Assembly: GCF_004745425.1 (NCBI RefSeq)
Contig: NZ_PGGK01000002.1
Location: 245,657 to 309,656 of the forward strand
Direction of reading: 5' to 3'
DNA from: Methanolobus halotolerans
Lineage (GTDB): Archaea; Halobacteriota; Methanosarcinia; Methanosarcinales; Methanosarcinaceae
Length of the DNA: 64,000 bases
A program made the position numbers and the translations under genes. Of the stretch, positions 24,261-33,355 are shown in pieces. The stretch's first letter is position 1. Every line of letters starts with the position of its first letter. The notes beneath the pieces were generated by a model. That model made no database searches. It worked only from the letters and a program-made list of their open reading frames with translations, and had not been told where the DNA came from.

Positions 24261-25880
24261 TTGGCAGGACAGCCCACATACATGTTAGGAAACAGGAACA
24301 AAAGTTCCCGAACAAGAGATGCCCAGAGCATTAACATCCTTGCCGGAAAAGCAGTGGCAAAGGCAGTAAGGACTACCCTTGGCCCCAAGGGTATGGACAA
24401 GATGCTTGTAGATTCGCTTGGTGACATTGTTATTACCAACGATGGTGCAACAATCCTCAGAGAGATGGATATCGAGCACCCGGCTGCAAAGATGGTAGTA
24501 GAAGTTGCAAAGACACAGGACGACGAAGTTGGGGACGGTACGACAACTGCAGCCGTTTTAACAGGAGAACTTCTTGCTAAAGCCGAAGAGCTCATAGAAA
24601 AAGGTGTTCACCCAACCATTATCGCATCTGGTTACAGAATGGCTGCTGAGAAGGCCACCGAGATTCTCAAGACGATAACGATCGACATTTCCAGGGATGA
24701 CAGGAAAACCATGGGAAAACTTGTAAAGACATCCCTCACCGGAAAAGGTGCTGGTGAATACAAGGATTTCTTCGCAGATCTGGTGATCGATGCAGTGCTC
24801 TCTGTCGCCGAAGAGACAGAAGATGGCATCCAGGTTGATGTGGGCGATGTCACTATCGAAAAGAGAGAAGGCGGAAGCGTCCTTGACACAGAACTTGTCC
24901 CGGGACTTATTGTCGACAAGGAACGTGTAAGGCCCAACATGCCGAAAAAGGTGGAGAACGCAAAGATAATGCTGGCAAGTTTCGGCATTGAGTTCCACAA
25001 GATCGAGAAGAGTGCGGAGATTAAGATAACCTCACCGGACCAGATGCAGATGTTCGTTGACCAGGAAGAGAGAATGGTCAAGGAAATGGTGGACAAGATC
25101 ATTGCAAGTGGTGCCAATGTTGTGTTCTGCCAGAAAGCGATCGATGACCTCGCACAGTACTATCTCGAAAAGGCCGGCATCTACGCCTGCAGAAGGATAA
25201 AGAAGAGCGATCTCCAGAAACTGGCTAAAGCGACCGGAGCAACACTGTTCCAGGATGTCACCGATATAAGGCCGGAAGACCTTGGTAGTGCCGAGCTTGT
25301 TGAAGAGAGAGACATAAGTGGTGCAAAGATGACATTCCTGACAGGATGTAAGGAAGAAAAGACCGCTTCACTTATACTTCACGGTAGCACCACACATATT
25401 GTCGACAGCCTGAAAAGTGCACTCAACGACGCACTCTGTGTGATCGGTGTCGCCCTCGAGGATCAGAAGATAGTAGCTGGTGGCGGATCTCCGGAAATAG
25501 AGCTTGCACTCCGGCTCAGTGAGTACGCAGCAACACTCAAGGGAAGAGAACAGCTTGCAGTCAGCAAGTTTGCAGAAGCACTTGAGATCATACCGCAGAC
25601 ACTTGCCGAGAATGCAGGTCTTGACCCCATAGACAAGATCATCGAACTGCGCTCACAGCATGAAAAGGGTAACAAGAATGCAGGTCTTGACGTGTACACA
25701 GGTAAGATCGTCAACATGCTCGAGAACAATGTTCTTGAACCACTCAGAATCAAGACACAGGCACTCAATGCAGCCACAGAGGCAACAGTAATGATCCTCA
25801 GGATCGACGATGTGGTTGCAGCAGGTTCCAGAAAAGGTGCAATGCCCCCAGGAATGCCACAGCCTGACATGGAGATGTAA
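24261..25880 (+). CDS. ths: Thermosome subunit (group II chaperonin)
   Basis: A 539-residue CCT/thermosome subunit that forms the double-ring ATP-driven folding chamber. ATP-binding blocks are visible: [43 protein letters not shown] and [12 protein letters not shown] near the C-terminus. The C-terminal tail is rich in Gly, Met and Pro ([14 protein letters not shown]), as usual. Translation starts at TTG 24261: a strong AGGAGGT lies seven bases upstream and family N-termini begin at this point ([10 protein letters not shown]). The upstream palindrome suggests stress control. Confidence 0.97.
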   Translation: MAGQPTYMLGNRNKSSRTRDAQSINILAGKAVAKAVRTTLGPKGMDKMLVDSLGDIVITNDGATILREMDIEHPAAKMVVEVAKTQDDEVGDGTTTAAVLTGELLAKAEELIEKGVHPTIIASGYRMAAEKATEILKTITIDISRDDRKTMGKLVKTSLTGKGAGEYKDFFADLVIDAVLSVAEETEDGIQVDVGDVTIEKREGGSVLDTELVPGLIVDKERVRPNMPKKVENAKIMLASFGIEFHKIEKSAEIKITSPDQMQMFVDQEERMVKEMVDKIIASGANVVFCQKAIDDLAQYYLEKAGIYACRRIKKSDLQKLAKATGATLFQDVTDIRPEDLGSAELVEERDISGAKMTFLTGCKEEKTASLILHGSTTHIVDSLKSALNDALCVIGVALEDQKIVAGGGSPEIELALRLSEYAATLKGREQLAVSKFAEALEIIPQTLAENAGLDPIDKIIELRSQHEKGNKNAGLDVYTGKIVNMLENNVLEPLRIKTQALNAATEATVMILRIDDVVAAGSRKGAMPPGMPQPDMEM

Positions 25881-25909
25881 ATCTCCTTTTTTTCTGACTT
25901 TTGTATTAT

Positions 25910-25928
25910 GTGCCGGTATTTCCGGCAC
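25910..25928 (+). terminator. Hairpin terminator after thermosome gene
   Basis: GTGCCGG and CCGGCAC form a perfect 7-bp stem around TATTT, followed by TTTAAATGTTTTT. It lies 30 bases after the thermosome stop. Confidence 0.65.
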
Positions 25929-26059
25929 TTTAAATGTTTTTAGAATTTAGCCAGATCCGCTGATTCTAATTGATACTCTTTGAATTATATTTATTCAAAT
26001 GTATTGATCCAATCGGGAATCCTCCTGTTTGTTTTCAGCAGAAAGAAGCTTTTTATATT

Positions 26060-26091
26060 TTGTAAACCTAGTTCAAAATACAGGTTGACAA
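26060..26091 (+). promoter_or_regulatory. BirA-type biotin operator before bioY
   Basis: TTGTAAACC-N14-GGTTGACAA matches the BirA box known from bacteria and archaea (TTGTAAACC-N14/15-GGTTTACAA) at 17 of 18 arm positions. It begins at the end of a TATA box (TTTATATTT, 26052-26060) and covers the expected transcription start, about 107 bases before bioY. A biotin-loaded BirA repressor would block transcription of the transporter operon here. Confidence 0.8.
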
Positions 26092-26197
26092 TCTTATTGC
26101 ATCCTTTTACTAGATACGATTATCCACACCCCTCCCAAATTATGTGCACTTTTAGAAGCAAATTAGAAATAGAATAGAAAAATCAGGAGAAAAAAGA

Positions 26198-26743
26198 ATG
26201 GACGAAAGTCATTATTCCTACCACGGAGACGATATCAAAAAAATGGCACTCTCATCCCTTTTTGCTGCCCTGATAGCTGTGGGTGCCTATCTGAAGATAC
26301 CAATACCCTTCAGCCCCGTTCCGATAACTTTACAAGTACTCTTTATATTCCTTGCAGGCGCTATGCTCGGCGCGCGATGGGGCACTTTAAGTGTCATTGT
26401 ATACTTGCTACTTGGCATCATAGGCCTCCCGGTTTTCTCAGGAGGATCATCAGGGATCGGCATGCTCCTTGGACCCACAGGAGGATACCTGATCAGTTTT
26501 GCAATAGCTGCTTTTCTTATTGGAACTCTGTCCGAAAAAAAGGGTACATCAAATATCCTATTAAATGCGACATTCATGATTGCAGGGTTATGCGTAATAT
26601 ACCTGCTGGGAACTTCCTACCTTTCATATGCTGCCAGCATAACACTTGAAAATGCTGTAAAGGTGGGTGTTCTCCCATTTCTTCCTGCAGATCTGCTAAA
26701 ACTTGCTCTTGCGTCTGTTATTGTTTCAAAGTACTCAATATAA
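26198..26743 (+). CDS. bioY: Biotin transporter substrate-binding subunit BioY
   Basis: A 181-residue BioY, the S component of the ECF biotin transporter, with about six membrane helices. Hallmarks are AYLKIPIPFSPVPITLQ near the N-terminus, ARWGTLSVIVYLLLG and LLGPTGGYLISFAIAA. The gene leads the operon bioY-ecfA1-ecfA2-ecfT with a gap of only eight bases to ecfA1, and a BirA-type operator lies upstream. Together these show a complete, biotin-regulated uptake system. Confidence 0.96.
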   Translation: MDESHYSYHGDDIKKMALSSLFAALIAVGAYLKIPIPFSPVPITLQVLFIFLAGAMLGARWGTLSVIVYLLLGIIGLPVFSGGSSGIGMLLGPTGGYLISFAIAAFLIGTLSEKKGTSNILLNATFMIAGLCVIYLLGTSYLSYAASITLENAVKVGVLPFLPADLLKLALASVIVSKYSI

Positions 26744-26751
26744 AGATAAAC

Positions 26752-27567
26752 ATGATCGAGATCACAACTCTAAACCATAGGTATCCGGGCGGTAAGCTAT
26801 CACTGGACTCTGTAGACCTGCATATAGAAAAGGGAGAATTTGTTGTCATTGCTGGCAGGAACGGTAGTGGCAAATCGACATTGGTACGCCATATGAACGC
26901 CTTACTTCTCCCCTCATCCGGATCGGTTAAGGTCAAAGGATATTGTACCGCAAAAAATGCAAATCTAAGAGAGATTCGCAGAACCGTAGGCATGGTCTTC
27001 CAGAATCCGGATTCCCAATTTGTCGGTATGACGGTTGAAGAAGATATCGCCTTCGGACTTGAGAACACCGGAACACCTCCTGAAAGAGTAAGGCAGCTTG
27101 TGGACGAAATTTTAGAGTTGATGGAACTTTCCGATTACAAGAAATATACACCTCGCTCGTTGAGCGGAGGACAGAGACAAATGATTGCTATTGCAGGAGT
27201 CCTTGTAATGGAACCGGAATGCATGGTGTTCGATGAGATCACCTCTATGCTTGATCCCACCTCAAGAAAAGAGATCCTTGCAACAATACATCACATCAAC
27301 AAAAAAGGAACAACTGTCGTGCACGTCACGCACATGCTTGAAGAAGCTGTTGGCGCTGACCGCCTGATCGTTATGGATTCCGGAAAGATTGTCCTTGAAG
27401 GCAGCCCGGATGACGTTTTCACGCACCCGGACATCATTCAAAAACATGGGATGGAGTTACCCCCCGTAGCAGAACTTTCAAGAAGGCTCTATGATTCAGG
27501 AATAATCAAAAAGAAGATAGTCTTTTCAAGGGATGAACTTGTGGAGGAATTATGCCGATCGATGTGA
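26752..27567 (+). CDS. ecfA1: ECF transporter ATPase EcfA1 (biotin uptake)
   Basis: A 271-residue ABC ATPase of the CbiO/BioM type. Walker A is AGRNGSGKSTL near residue 38, Q loop NPDSQFVG, signature SLSGGQRQM, Walker B CMVFDEITSMLD (Glu after Asp present) and switch HVTHMLEE. It drives the ECF transporter with EcfA2 and EcfT. It overlaps ecfA2 by 16 bases, so translation is coupled. Confidence 0.95.
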   Translation: MIEITTLNHRYPGGKLSLDSVDLHIEKGEFVVIAGRNGSGKSTLVRHMNALLLPSSGSVKVKGYCTAKNANLREIRRTVGMVFQNPDSQFVGMTVEEDIAFGLENTGTPPERVRQLVDEILELMELSDYKKYTPRSLSGGQRQMIAIAGVLVMEPECMVFDEITSMLDPTSRKEILATIHHINKKGTTVVHVTHMLEEAVGADRLIVMDSGKIVLEGSPDDVFTHPDIIQKHGMELPPVAELSRRLYDSGIIKKKIVFSRDELVEELCRSM

Positions 27568-28376
27568 AAGGGGTCAGTTTTTCCTATAATACCGGCACCA
27601 CCCTTGAAAAGGTTGCACTGGAAAACATAAATCTATCCATAGGCAAAGGAGAGTTCATCCTCATAGGCGGGGAGATCGGCTCAGGCAAATCAACCCTTAT
27701 CCGGCATTTCAACGGGTTACTCAAACCGTCTACCGGGCAGGTGATCGTGGATGGAATGCCAGCTCATGAAAAGCATGTCAAGACAAAGGTAGGAATACTT
27801 TTCCAGTTCCCACAGAACCAGCTCTTCGCAAAGACAGTATACGAAGATGTAGCCTTTGGACCCTCTAATTTTGGCATCAAGGGGAAGCAACTGGACAAAA
27901 GGGTCATTCATGCCCTGCAGCTGGCAGGGGTCAGGGAGGAACTGTATGATCGTTCACCTTTTACTTTAAGCGGGGGAGAGATGAGACTGGTGGCTATTGC
28001 CGGTGTACTGGCAATGCAGCCTGACTATCTATTACTGGATGAGCCTCTTTCCGGACTTGACCCCGAGAATAAGAATTCCCTGCTGCTACTTCTAAAGACC
28101 CTTCATTCGCAAGGTATCTCTGTCGTCATAGTATCCCACAGGATAGCAGACATGCTGTTCCTTGCAGACAGAGTCTTTTTGATGCAAGACGGAAGGGTCT
28201 CATTCAAAGGTAAACCTGACGATTATATCTATTCAACTTCATCTCCGCTACCTGATATCACATCCCTGATGAAGGATCTGCGTCAGAAGGGTATTGATGT
28301 GAGGGATGATGTTTTCAGTATAGAGGATGCATTCGATGAAATAACCCGCGTACAAAAGGAAAGAATGGTGCGTTAG
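27552..28376 (+). CDS. ecfA2: ECF transporter ATPase EcfA2 (biotin uptake)
   Basis: A 274-residue second ECF ATPase. It shows [17 protein letters not shown] (Walker A), [10 protein letters not shown] (Q loop of EcfA2), [11 protein letters not shown] (signature), [15 protein letters not shown] (Walker B) and a VSHRIAD switch. Differences in the signature and Q loop from EcfA1 fit the usual heterodimer. The stop lies two bases before ecfT. Confidence 0.95.
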   Translation: MPIDVKGVSFSYNTGTTLEKVALENINLSIGKGEFILIGGEIGSGKSTLIRHFNGLLKPSTGQVIVDGMPAHEKHVKTKVGILFQFPQNQLFAKTVYEDVAFGPSNFGIKGKQLDKRVIHALQLAGVREELYDRSPFTLSGGEMRLVAIAGVLAMQPDYLLLDEPLSGLDPENKNSLLLLLKTLHSQGISVVIVSHRIADMLFLADRVFLMQDGRVSFKGKPDDYIYSTSSPLPDITSLMKDLRQKGIDVRDDVFSIEDAFDEITRVQKERMVR

Positions 28377-28378
28377 TA

Positions 28379-29155
28379 ATGAGCAATCTTTTTTTCACCT
28401 ATATCCCCGGCACATCCCTAATCCACAGACTGGACCCCAGAACAAAGATAATCTCTGTGATGATAGCCAGCATGATCATTTTCAAGTTAGCTTCTTTTGC
28501 AGAGATGGCTTTAATAGGAGCCGTATTTTTAATTTTATCCCTTGTTTCAAGTATTCCTTTTAAGGTATCCATGGCTGCTGTTAAACCCATGATCGTGTTC
28601 CTAGTGATCATTTTCCTTATGCAGCTATTCCTGACAGAGGGAACAGCATTATTCTCATTGTCCGGTTTCAGCGCCACACGGGAAGGACTGCACATCGGAT
28701 TATTACTGACAGTGAAATTTGTTTACTTGCTTCTGTTTGCATCTCTTCTTACAGCAACCACTGCACCTTCCATGCTCACTGCCGGCATCGAGCGTATGCT
28801 ACGTCCTTTGCCACTGAAGAAAGCAGGCATATCGTCTTTTGACCTTGCAACCATGATGTCCCTGTCAATACACTTTTTCCCCCTATTGTATGAACACCTG
28901 TGGCACCTCAAGGATGCACAGATGTCCCGCGGCCTTGACCCTGGGCGCAGTCCTTTCAAGACCGTGTACTCCCTCTCTGTCCCAATGATGAGAACAGCAT
29001 TCCGATCTGCAGAGGAGGTTTCGTTCGCAATGGAAAGCCGATGTTATCAAGGTATTTGCAGGACATCCCTCTTCGACCCCCGGATGCAAAGAAGGGATTT
29101 CGCAGCTCTTTCAGCCTTCGTGGTTGTTATGTGGGTGATCCTGTTTTTTGCCTGA
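28379..29155 (+). CDS. ecfT: ECF transporter transmembrane subunit EcfT
   Basis: A 258-residue membrane scaffold of the ECF biotin transporter. Near the N-terminus YIPGTSLIHRLDPRTKI is the common EcfT entry, and the coupling motif MSRGLDPG appears late in the protein (DAQMSRGLDPGRS). About five membrane helices are seen. It links the ATPase pair to BioY. A T-rich tract (CTTTCTTTTTTCTTAT) follows the stop and may end the transcript. Confidence 0.95.
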   Translation: MSNLFFTYIPGTSLIHRLDPRTKIISVMIASMIIFKLASFAEMALIGAVFLILSLVSSIPFKVSMAAVKPMIVFLVIIFLMQLFLTEGTALFSLSGFSATREGLHIGLLLTVKFVYLLLFASLLTATTAPSMLTAGIERMLRPLPLKKAGISSFDLATMMSLSIHFFPLLYEHLWHLKDAQMSRGLDPGRSPFKTVYSLSVPMMRTAFRSAEEVSFAMESRCYQGICRTSLFDPRMQRRDFAALSAFVVVMWVILFFA

Positions 29156-29240
29156 TCTTTCTTTCTTTTTTCTTATACATGCACTTATTATTTCTTATTT
29201 ACATCAGGAGCCATTATCAATACTTGGAAACAGGCAAATG

Positions 29241-29272
29241 ATAAATACATTTACATATGTTCATATATTTAT
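29241..29272 (+). promoter_or_regulatory. 32-bp symmetric site overlapping the arsR start
   Basis: Bases 29241-29272 read nearly the same on both strands (26 of 32 positions): ATAAATA at one end, TATTTAT at the other, with ACATATGT at the centre. The site covers the probable TATA element and reaches the ATG at 29271. ArsR/SmtB repressors bind such AT-rich palindromes, so it is a strong candidate operator for autorepression. Confidence 0.6.
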
Positions 29273-29597
29273 GGAAATCTCAGCTGAGCATACATGTGCC
29301 GATGTAAAATCAATATCAGAAATGGTACGTGCTCTCCCTTCGGAAGAAGAACTCTGCAGGATATGCGATGTCCTCAGTGCCCTGCACTCTGAGACACGCC
29401 TGAAGATACTGTTCCTTCTGTCAGAAGGAGGATTATGTGTCAAGGAACTTGAGATGGGACTTGATGTTTCTCAGCCTGCCATATCCCACAGCCTGCGAAC
29501 GCTCAGGCAACTGGACCTTGTAAAGGTCAAGAAAGAAGGCAGGTTCGCAGTATATCACATCGCGGACGAACATGTGCGTACTTTCCTTGATATGTGA
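29271..29597 (+). CDS. ArsR/SmtB-family metal-responsive repressor
   Basis: A 108-residue ArsR-type winged-helix protein. The recognition region is LEMGLDVSQPAISHSLRTLR and the wing is VKVKKEGRFAVYHI. Cysteines at residues 8 and 25 (EHTC and ELCRIC) plus C46 (GGLCVKE) could bind metal. ELCVKELE-like text resembles CmtR/CadC-type sensors. It is followed by a Cu/Zn-type efflux permease, so it probably represses that gene until metal binds. ATG 29271 is chosen; an in-frame ATG lies at 29238. Confidence 0.9.
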   Translation: MEISAEHTCADVKSISEMVRALPSEEELCRICDVLSALHSETRLKILFLLSEGGLCVKELEMGLDVSQPAISHSLRTLRQLDLVKVKKEGRFAVYHIADEHVRTFLDM

Positions 29598-29623
29598 AGG
29601 CAGCATGTGGGAGAGTGCAAATA

Positions 29624-30742
29624 ATGCCACTTGCCGAACTGGTGCGATCCGCGTTGATGGGAATCGCCCTGGAATCCTGGAATCTCTTTCTGGAAATGGC
29701 TCCATACCTGTTTCTTGGATTTACCATTGCGGGGCTGCTCCATATATCCATACCCGAAGGACAGATAATAAAATATCTGGGCAGTTCCGCCGGAAAGTTC
29801 AGGTCAGCTCTGAATGCATCTCTGTTGGGAATACCAATTCCCCTGTGCTCATGCGGAGTGGTCCCAACTGCCCTGTCCCTTCAAAAAAGAGGAGCTACAA
29901 AGGGTGCAACTCTCTCATTCCTGATCTCCACCCCTGAAACCGGGGTTGACTCAATCTCAATAACTTATGCCCTGCTCGATCCGATCATAACAGTGTTCCG
30001 TCCGTTTGCAACTCTTATAACCGCATTGTCAGCTGGCATTGCAGAGAACTTCCTGGGCAGGGAAGAAGTCAGGGCTCCCGAGGACAGAACTACTGAAAAG
30101 ATAATAAATTTGGATGATAACCTGCTTCAGGTTCAGCCGGTTACCGCTTGCAATGATACTTCATGTTCCTGTCAGGCCCTTCCCGGAACAGAAAAGAAAT
30201 TGTCCGTCACGGAGCGTTTAAAGGAAGGTTTCAGATATGCTTATTTTGAACTGCTGGGTGACATCTCGAAATGGCTGCTGTTCGGTATTGTTGTTGCGGG
30301 CATCATCTCCTATGCCGTGCCTTATGAACTTGTGCAGACCTATTTAGGAGGAGGTATTGCTTCAATGGTCTTAATGTTGCTTGTGGGAATTCCCCTGTAC
30401 ATTTGCGCAACCACCTCCACACCACTGGCCGCAGCGTTAATAGCCAAGGGCATGAGCCCCGGAACAGCATTTGTATTCCTGCTTGCAGGACCTGCTACCA
30501 ATGCAGCAACGATAACCATGGTAACAAAGTTCCTTGGTAAAAGGAGTGCAGCGATCTATCTTGTAACAATAGCCGTGTGTTCACTAATATTCGGCCTGAT
30601 CCTTGATCTGATATACTTCAGACTGGGAATAGAAGCGGTTTCCATAGTAGGCAGTGCGAGTGAAATACTACCAGCTCAGGTGAAGATGGTATTTGCATTG
30701 ATTCTGATACCACTGATGATATACGGGATATACAAACATTAA
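29624..30742 (+). CDS. Permease of the SO_0444 type (DUF318), likely Cu/Zn efflux
   Basis: A 372-residue membrane protein with about ten helices arranged as two halves. Each half has the conserved loop: IPLCSCGVVPTALSL with a CSCG motif, and IPLYICATTSTPLAAALI. GPATNAATI is also typical. A cysteine-rich cytoplasmic loop CNDTSCSCQ near residue 190 could take up metal. This is the pattern of SO_0444-family Cu/Zn efflux transporters (permease family DUF318). It follows arsR on the same strand. ATG 29624 is preferred to a GTG at 29594 that overlaps the arsR stop. Confidence 0.9.
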   Translation: MPLAELVRSALMGIALESWNLFLEMAPYLFLGFTIAGLLHISIPEGQIIKYLGSSAGKFRSALNASLLGIPIPLCSCGVVPTALSLQKRGATKGATLSFLISTPETGVDSISITYALLDPIITVFRPFATLITALSAGIAENFLGREEVRAPEDRTTEKIINLDDNLLQVQPVTACNDTSCSCQALPGTEKKLSVTERLKEGFRYAYFELLGDISKWLLFGIVVAGIISYAVPYELVQTYLGGGIASMVLMLLVGIPLYICATTSTPLAAALIAKGMSPGTAFVFLLAGPATNAATITMVTKFLGKRSAAIYLVTIAVCSLIFGLILDLIYFRLGIEAVSIVGSASEILPAQVKMVFALILIPLMIYGIYKH

Positions 30743-30767
30743 CTCAAAGAAGCTATCAGAATCAGGA

Positions 30768-30980
30768 CTAATCCTTATGCAGTTCTCTTGAGAGTTTCTC
30801 TGCTGTTTTTTCTTTGAATTCGTCAACTTCAAAATCCACGTCCTCATCACGGGCAAAAGAGATCCCATCACCCTCTTTTTCTTCATCCCCGCACTCCGGT
30901 GGGATTACCACGATCTTTCCGATATTCCCGTTCTTATTGATACGGTCTTTTCCCCACATAAAATCATTTTTTTCTGTCAT
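30768..30980 (-). CDS. Small acidic hypothetical protein
   Basis: A 70-residue soluble protein. It starts MTEKNDFMWGKDRINKNG, has a hydrophobic strand GKIVVIPPECGDE, then a very acidic segment (EEKEGDG, RDEDVDFEVDEF) and ends KLSRELHKD. GGTG lies five bases before the ATG. No family recognised. It converges on the SO_0444-type permease gene. Confidence 0.6.
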   Translation of the reverse strand: MTEKNDFMWGKDRINKNGNIGKIVVIPPECGDEEKEGDGISFARDEDVDFEVDEFKEKTAEKLSRELHKD

Positions 30981-31090
30981 TTCAACACCACAACCATAGA
31001 ATGGGCTAAAGAGCCCACAAATTTATATATGTTATCTCTGACTATATACCTTTTTTTCATGTCCATAAAATAATATTTATGAAACATGAC

Positions 31091-31639
31091 TTATTCTTCC
31101 TTTTGTGTACCCTTTCCAACGAGTACTTCGGTGGATTTTATAATTGCAAAGACATCGTCACCCGGCTTTATGTCAAGCCTTTCAACGGCCTCAGAGGTTA
31201 TAATGGATGTAAGGGCGGAAGGTTCGATCTCAATAATGATCTTTGATACCAGACCTTCTTTGTCTACTCTGACAACCTTTCCAGGGATTTTATTGCGGGC
31301 TGAAAGCTTCAATCCGATATTCTGCCATGAACCTTCGTCTTTCATAGTACCCTCGACAAAGTCCTTGTGAAGTTCATACTCACGGATGAGCTGCCTGCCT
31401 GCATCAGTTAGAAAAGTCCCCTGGTCCTTCCCTCCCCTGACAGTCCTTACAACATCCCTGCCAAGTCTTTCATTCATGGTGTTGAGTACATTCCACGCGT
31501 GTTTGTAGGAGATATCAAGTTTCTTACAGGCTTTTCTTAAAGACATCTCCTCATCAATGACTTTGAGCAGGGCAACCTTGCCTGCACCTATTACCGGTTT
31601 TCCATCCTCTGCCAGCCATACCTTTGTTTTGGTTTCCAC
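31091..31639 (-). CDS. modE: ModE-family molybdate-dependent regulator with one TOBE domain
   Basis: A 182-residue regulator. The N-terminus is the ModE/LysR-type winged helix: VALLKVIDEEMSLRKACKKL, DISYKHAWNVLNTMNERLG and VRTVRGGKDQGTFLTDAG. The C-terminal 70 residues form a TOBE/Mop domain (LSARNKIPGKVVRV, ALTSIITSEAVERLDIKPGDDV) that binds molybdate or tungstate. The full E. coli ModE has two such domains, this has one. No molybdate transporter is near; moaB, moaD and moeA lie about 22-26 kb away. Confidence 0.92.
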   Translation of the reverse strand: METKTKVWLAEDGKPVIGAGKVALLKVIDEEMSLRKACKKLDISYKHAWNVLNTMNERLGRDVVRTVRGGKDQGTFLTDAGRQLIREYELHKDFVEGTMKDEGSWQNIGLKLSARNKIPGKVVRVDKEGLVSKIIIEIEPSALTSIITSEAVERLDIKPGDDVFAIIKSTEVLVGKGTQKEE

Positions 31640-31658
31640 ATTTTCACCTGATAGTAGA

Positions 31659-31865
31659 TTATTTCAGATCATCCTCTTCAAAGATGAATAATTCGTCAAT
31701 GTTCGTCTTCAGACACAGTGCAACCTTGTAGGCAAGTTTTAGTGAGGGGTTATATTTCCCTTTTTCCAGAAAACCTATGGTTTCCCTCCTGACACCTGCC
31801 CTGATGGCCAGATCCTCCTGGGTCATATCATACCTGGCCCTGAGCTCCTTTATCCTGGTCTTCAT
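31659..31865 (-). CDS. XRE-family helix-turn-helix regulator
   Basis: A 68-residue Cro/cI-type protein: [19 protein letters not shown] then [23 protein letters not shown], the classical five-helix HTH used by short archaeal regulators. ATG 31865 has GGTGA five bases upstream. It sits 19 bases after a frameshifted DUF2178-like membrane gene; this membrane protein plus short HTH pair is common in archaea. Operator-like half-sites lie before the pair (32302-32350). Confidence 0.92.
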   Translation of the reverse strand: MKTRIKELRARYDMTQEDLAIRAGVRRETIGFLEKGKYNPSLKLAYKVALCLKTNIDELFIFEEDDLK

Positions 31866-31884
31866 ATTTTTCACCGGAGAGTCA

Positions 31885-32279
31885 TTATTCCATATCACCC
31901 TTTCTGAAAAGGTACCACTGGAATCCCTTTGCCGTTGCGATCATCACGATAAACATTATACCTATCACCTGAGGAACAGTGAATTTTAACAGCGACAGAT
32001 TGCCTATCCAGAACAGCAGGTTAAGTACAATAAAACTGACAAAACAGGAATATGATAATCCATATGAACGATCCTGACAGTCCTCTCACCCTTCACCAGA
32101 CCTTTGCGATGTCTTCTTGCCCTGAGGAACGTAACAAAAAGAAGAACAGACCCCATATTTATCAGAGTAATGGCTCCCTTCATATACTCTTCGGCAATAA
32201 TCACCAGAGACATACCTGCCAGAATGAGCACAATAGCAAGTGAATAACCTGCACGTACATATTTTTCAAGTTTTGCCAT
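31885..32279 (-). pseudogene. DUF2178-like membrane protein, frameshifted
   Basis: Two frames combine into a four-helix membrane protein of about 131 residues. The first frame gives MAKLEKYVRAGYSLAIVLIL to KGERTVRI, the second continues YGLSYSCFVSFIVLNLLFW and ends LFRKGDME at 31885. The join is at about 32066-32073 (AGGATCGTTC): one added base restores RI-x-SYGLSYS. ERTVRI followed by helices is the typical DUF2178 core. A clear ribosome site GGTGAT precedes ATG 32279. Without correction the first frame stops at 32004. Confidence 0.7.
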
Positions 32280-32301
32280 GAAATATCACCATATATAATT
32301 C

Positions 32302-32350
32302 TAACATGATGTTAAATATTACTAATATAATGTTATCTATGTCTAACATT
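32302..32350. promoter_or_regulatory. TAACAT/ATGTTA half-site cluster between wrbA and the XRE operon
   Basis: TAACAT-G-ATGTTA (32302-32314) is a perfect palindrome. A second pair AATGTTA-N8-TAACATT lies at 32329-32350. All four half-sites share the same core. They occupy the divergent promoter region between the DUF2178-like/XRE genes and wrbA, so the XRE protein is the prime candidate to bind them. Confidence 0.55.
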
Positions 32351-32458
32351 GCTTATTTAAATTCATGCATTGACCCAAAACCTGATAAATTATTTATCAG
32401 GTCACATGCCCAATATTATTAATTACCGATGCCATATACTGCAAGAATACCGGGTGAA

Positions 32459-33079
32459 ATGATGAAGATAAATGTTATATTTTACAGCCTCTACGGACAC
32501 AATTACAAAATGGCAGAGGCGGTTGCAGGGGGTGCCGGAAAGGTTGAAGGTGCAGAGGTAGGACTATACCAGGTGCATGAAACACTTACTCCCAAAATAC
32601 TCGAGAAGATGGGAGCCACTGAATCAAAGAATAAGTTCAGCCACATTCCCATTGCAACTGTCGAGAATCTGGAGGAAGCAGATGCCATTATCTTTGGAAC
32701 ACCCACAAGGTTTGGAATGATGGCTGCACAGATGCGTGCTTTTCTGGATAAGACAGGTAGCCTCTGGTCAAAGGGTACTCTCATAGGCAAAGTCGGCAGC
32801 GTGTTCACATCAAGCAGCACCCAGCATGGAGGACAGGAATCCACCATCCTGAGTTTTCACACCACTCTCCTGCACCACGGCATGATAATCGTAGGCGTAC
32901 CTTATTCAGAAGAAAGGCAGTCAATCCTCACCGAAATCACAGGAGGAAGCCCCTATGGTGCTTCGACTGTCGCAGGTAGCGGTCCGGATACCAGACAACC
33001 AAGTGAGAATGAGCTTGGGATTGCGAGGTTCCAGGGAAGACATGTGGCAGAGATTACGAAGAAGCTTGTTGGTGAGTGA
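32459..33079 (+). CDS. wrbA: WrbA-type NAD(P)H:quinone oxidoreductase
   Basis: A 206-residue flavodoxin-fold quinone reductase of the WrbA family (type IV), which carries out two-electron quinone reduction and protects from oxidative stress. Visible are [17 protein letters not shown] (FMN phosphate loop), [30 protein letters not shown] and a final [14 protein letters not shown] 32459 (or the next codon 32462) follows GGGTGA. It is transcribed away from the XRE operon and may be controlled by the shared operator cluster. Confidence 0.94.
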   Translation: MMKINVIFYSLYGHNYKMAEAVAGGAGKVEGAEVGLYQVHETLTPKILEKMGATESKNKFSHIPIATVENLEEADAIIFGTPTRFGMMAAQMRAFLDKTGSLWSKGTLIGKVGSVFTSSSTQHGGQESTILSFHTTLLHHGMIIVGVPYSEERQSILTEITGGSPYGASTVAGSGPDTRQPSENELGIARFQGRHVAEITKKLVGE

Positions 33080-33200
33080 GAAAAATGGATTTCAGGCTTA
33101 TCTTTCTGAACCCATAATTGTCCGTAGGATCCAGAAAACGCATTGAAGATATCCAGAAAGAGCTATAAGATCCCTGCACACAATAATTGATTCATTTCCT

Positions 33201-33222
33201 CAGAATATAGCCCTATATTCTG
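33201..33222. terminator. Perfect 10-bp inverted repeat between wrbA and alpha-2-macroglobulin
   Basis: CAGAATATAG-CC-CTATATTCTG is a perfect inverted repeat with a 2-base centre, followed by CATTTTTCATTT. It is 120 bases after wrbA and 25 bases before a TATA-like TTTATATAA at 33249. It may be a terminator, or an operator for the large gene downstream. Confidence 0.5.
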
Positions 33223-33355
33223 CATTTTTCATTTCAGACTGCTCCGCTTTATATAACTTCGAACATCTTTGAAGTTTAAGCAAAGTATATACAGTTCTGC
33301 TCCTTACATTCTTTCATAAACAATACACCGGATCTGATTTCGGGCGTGGTAAAAA

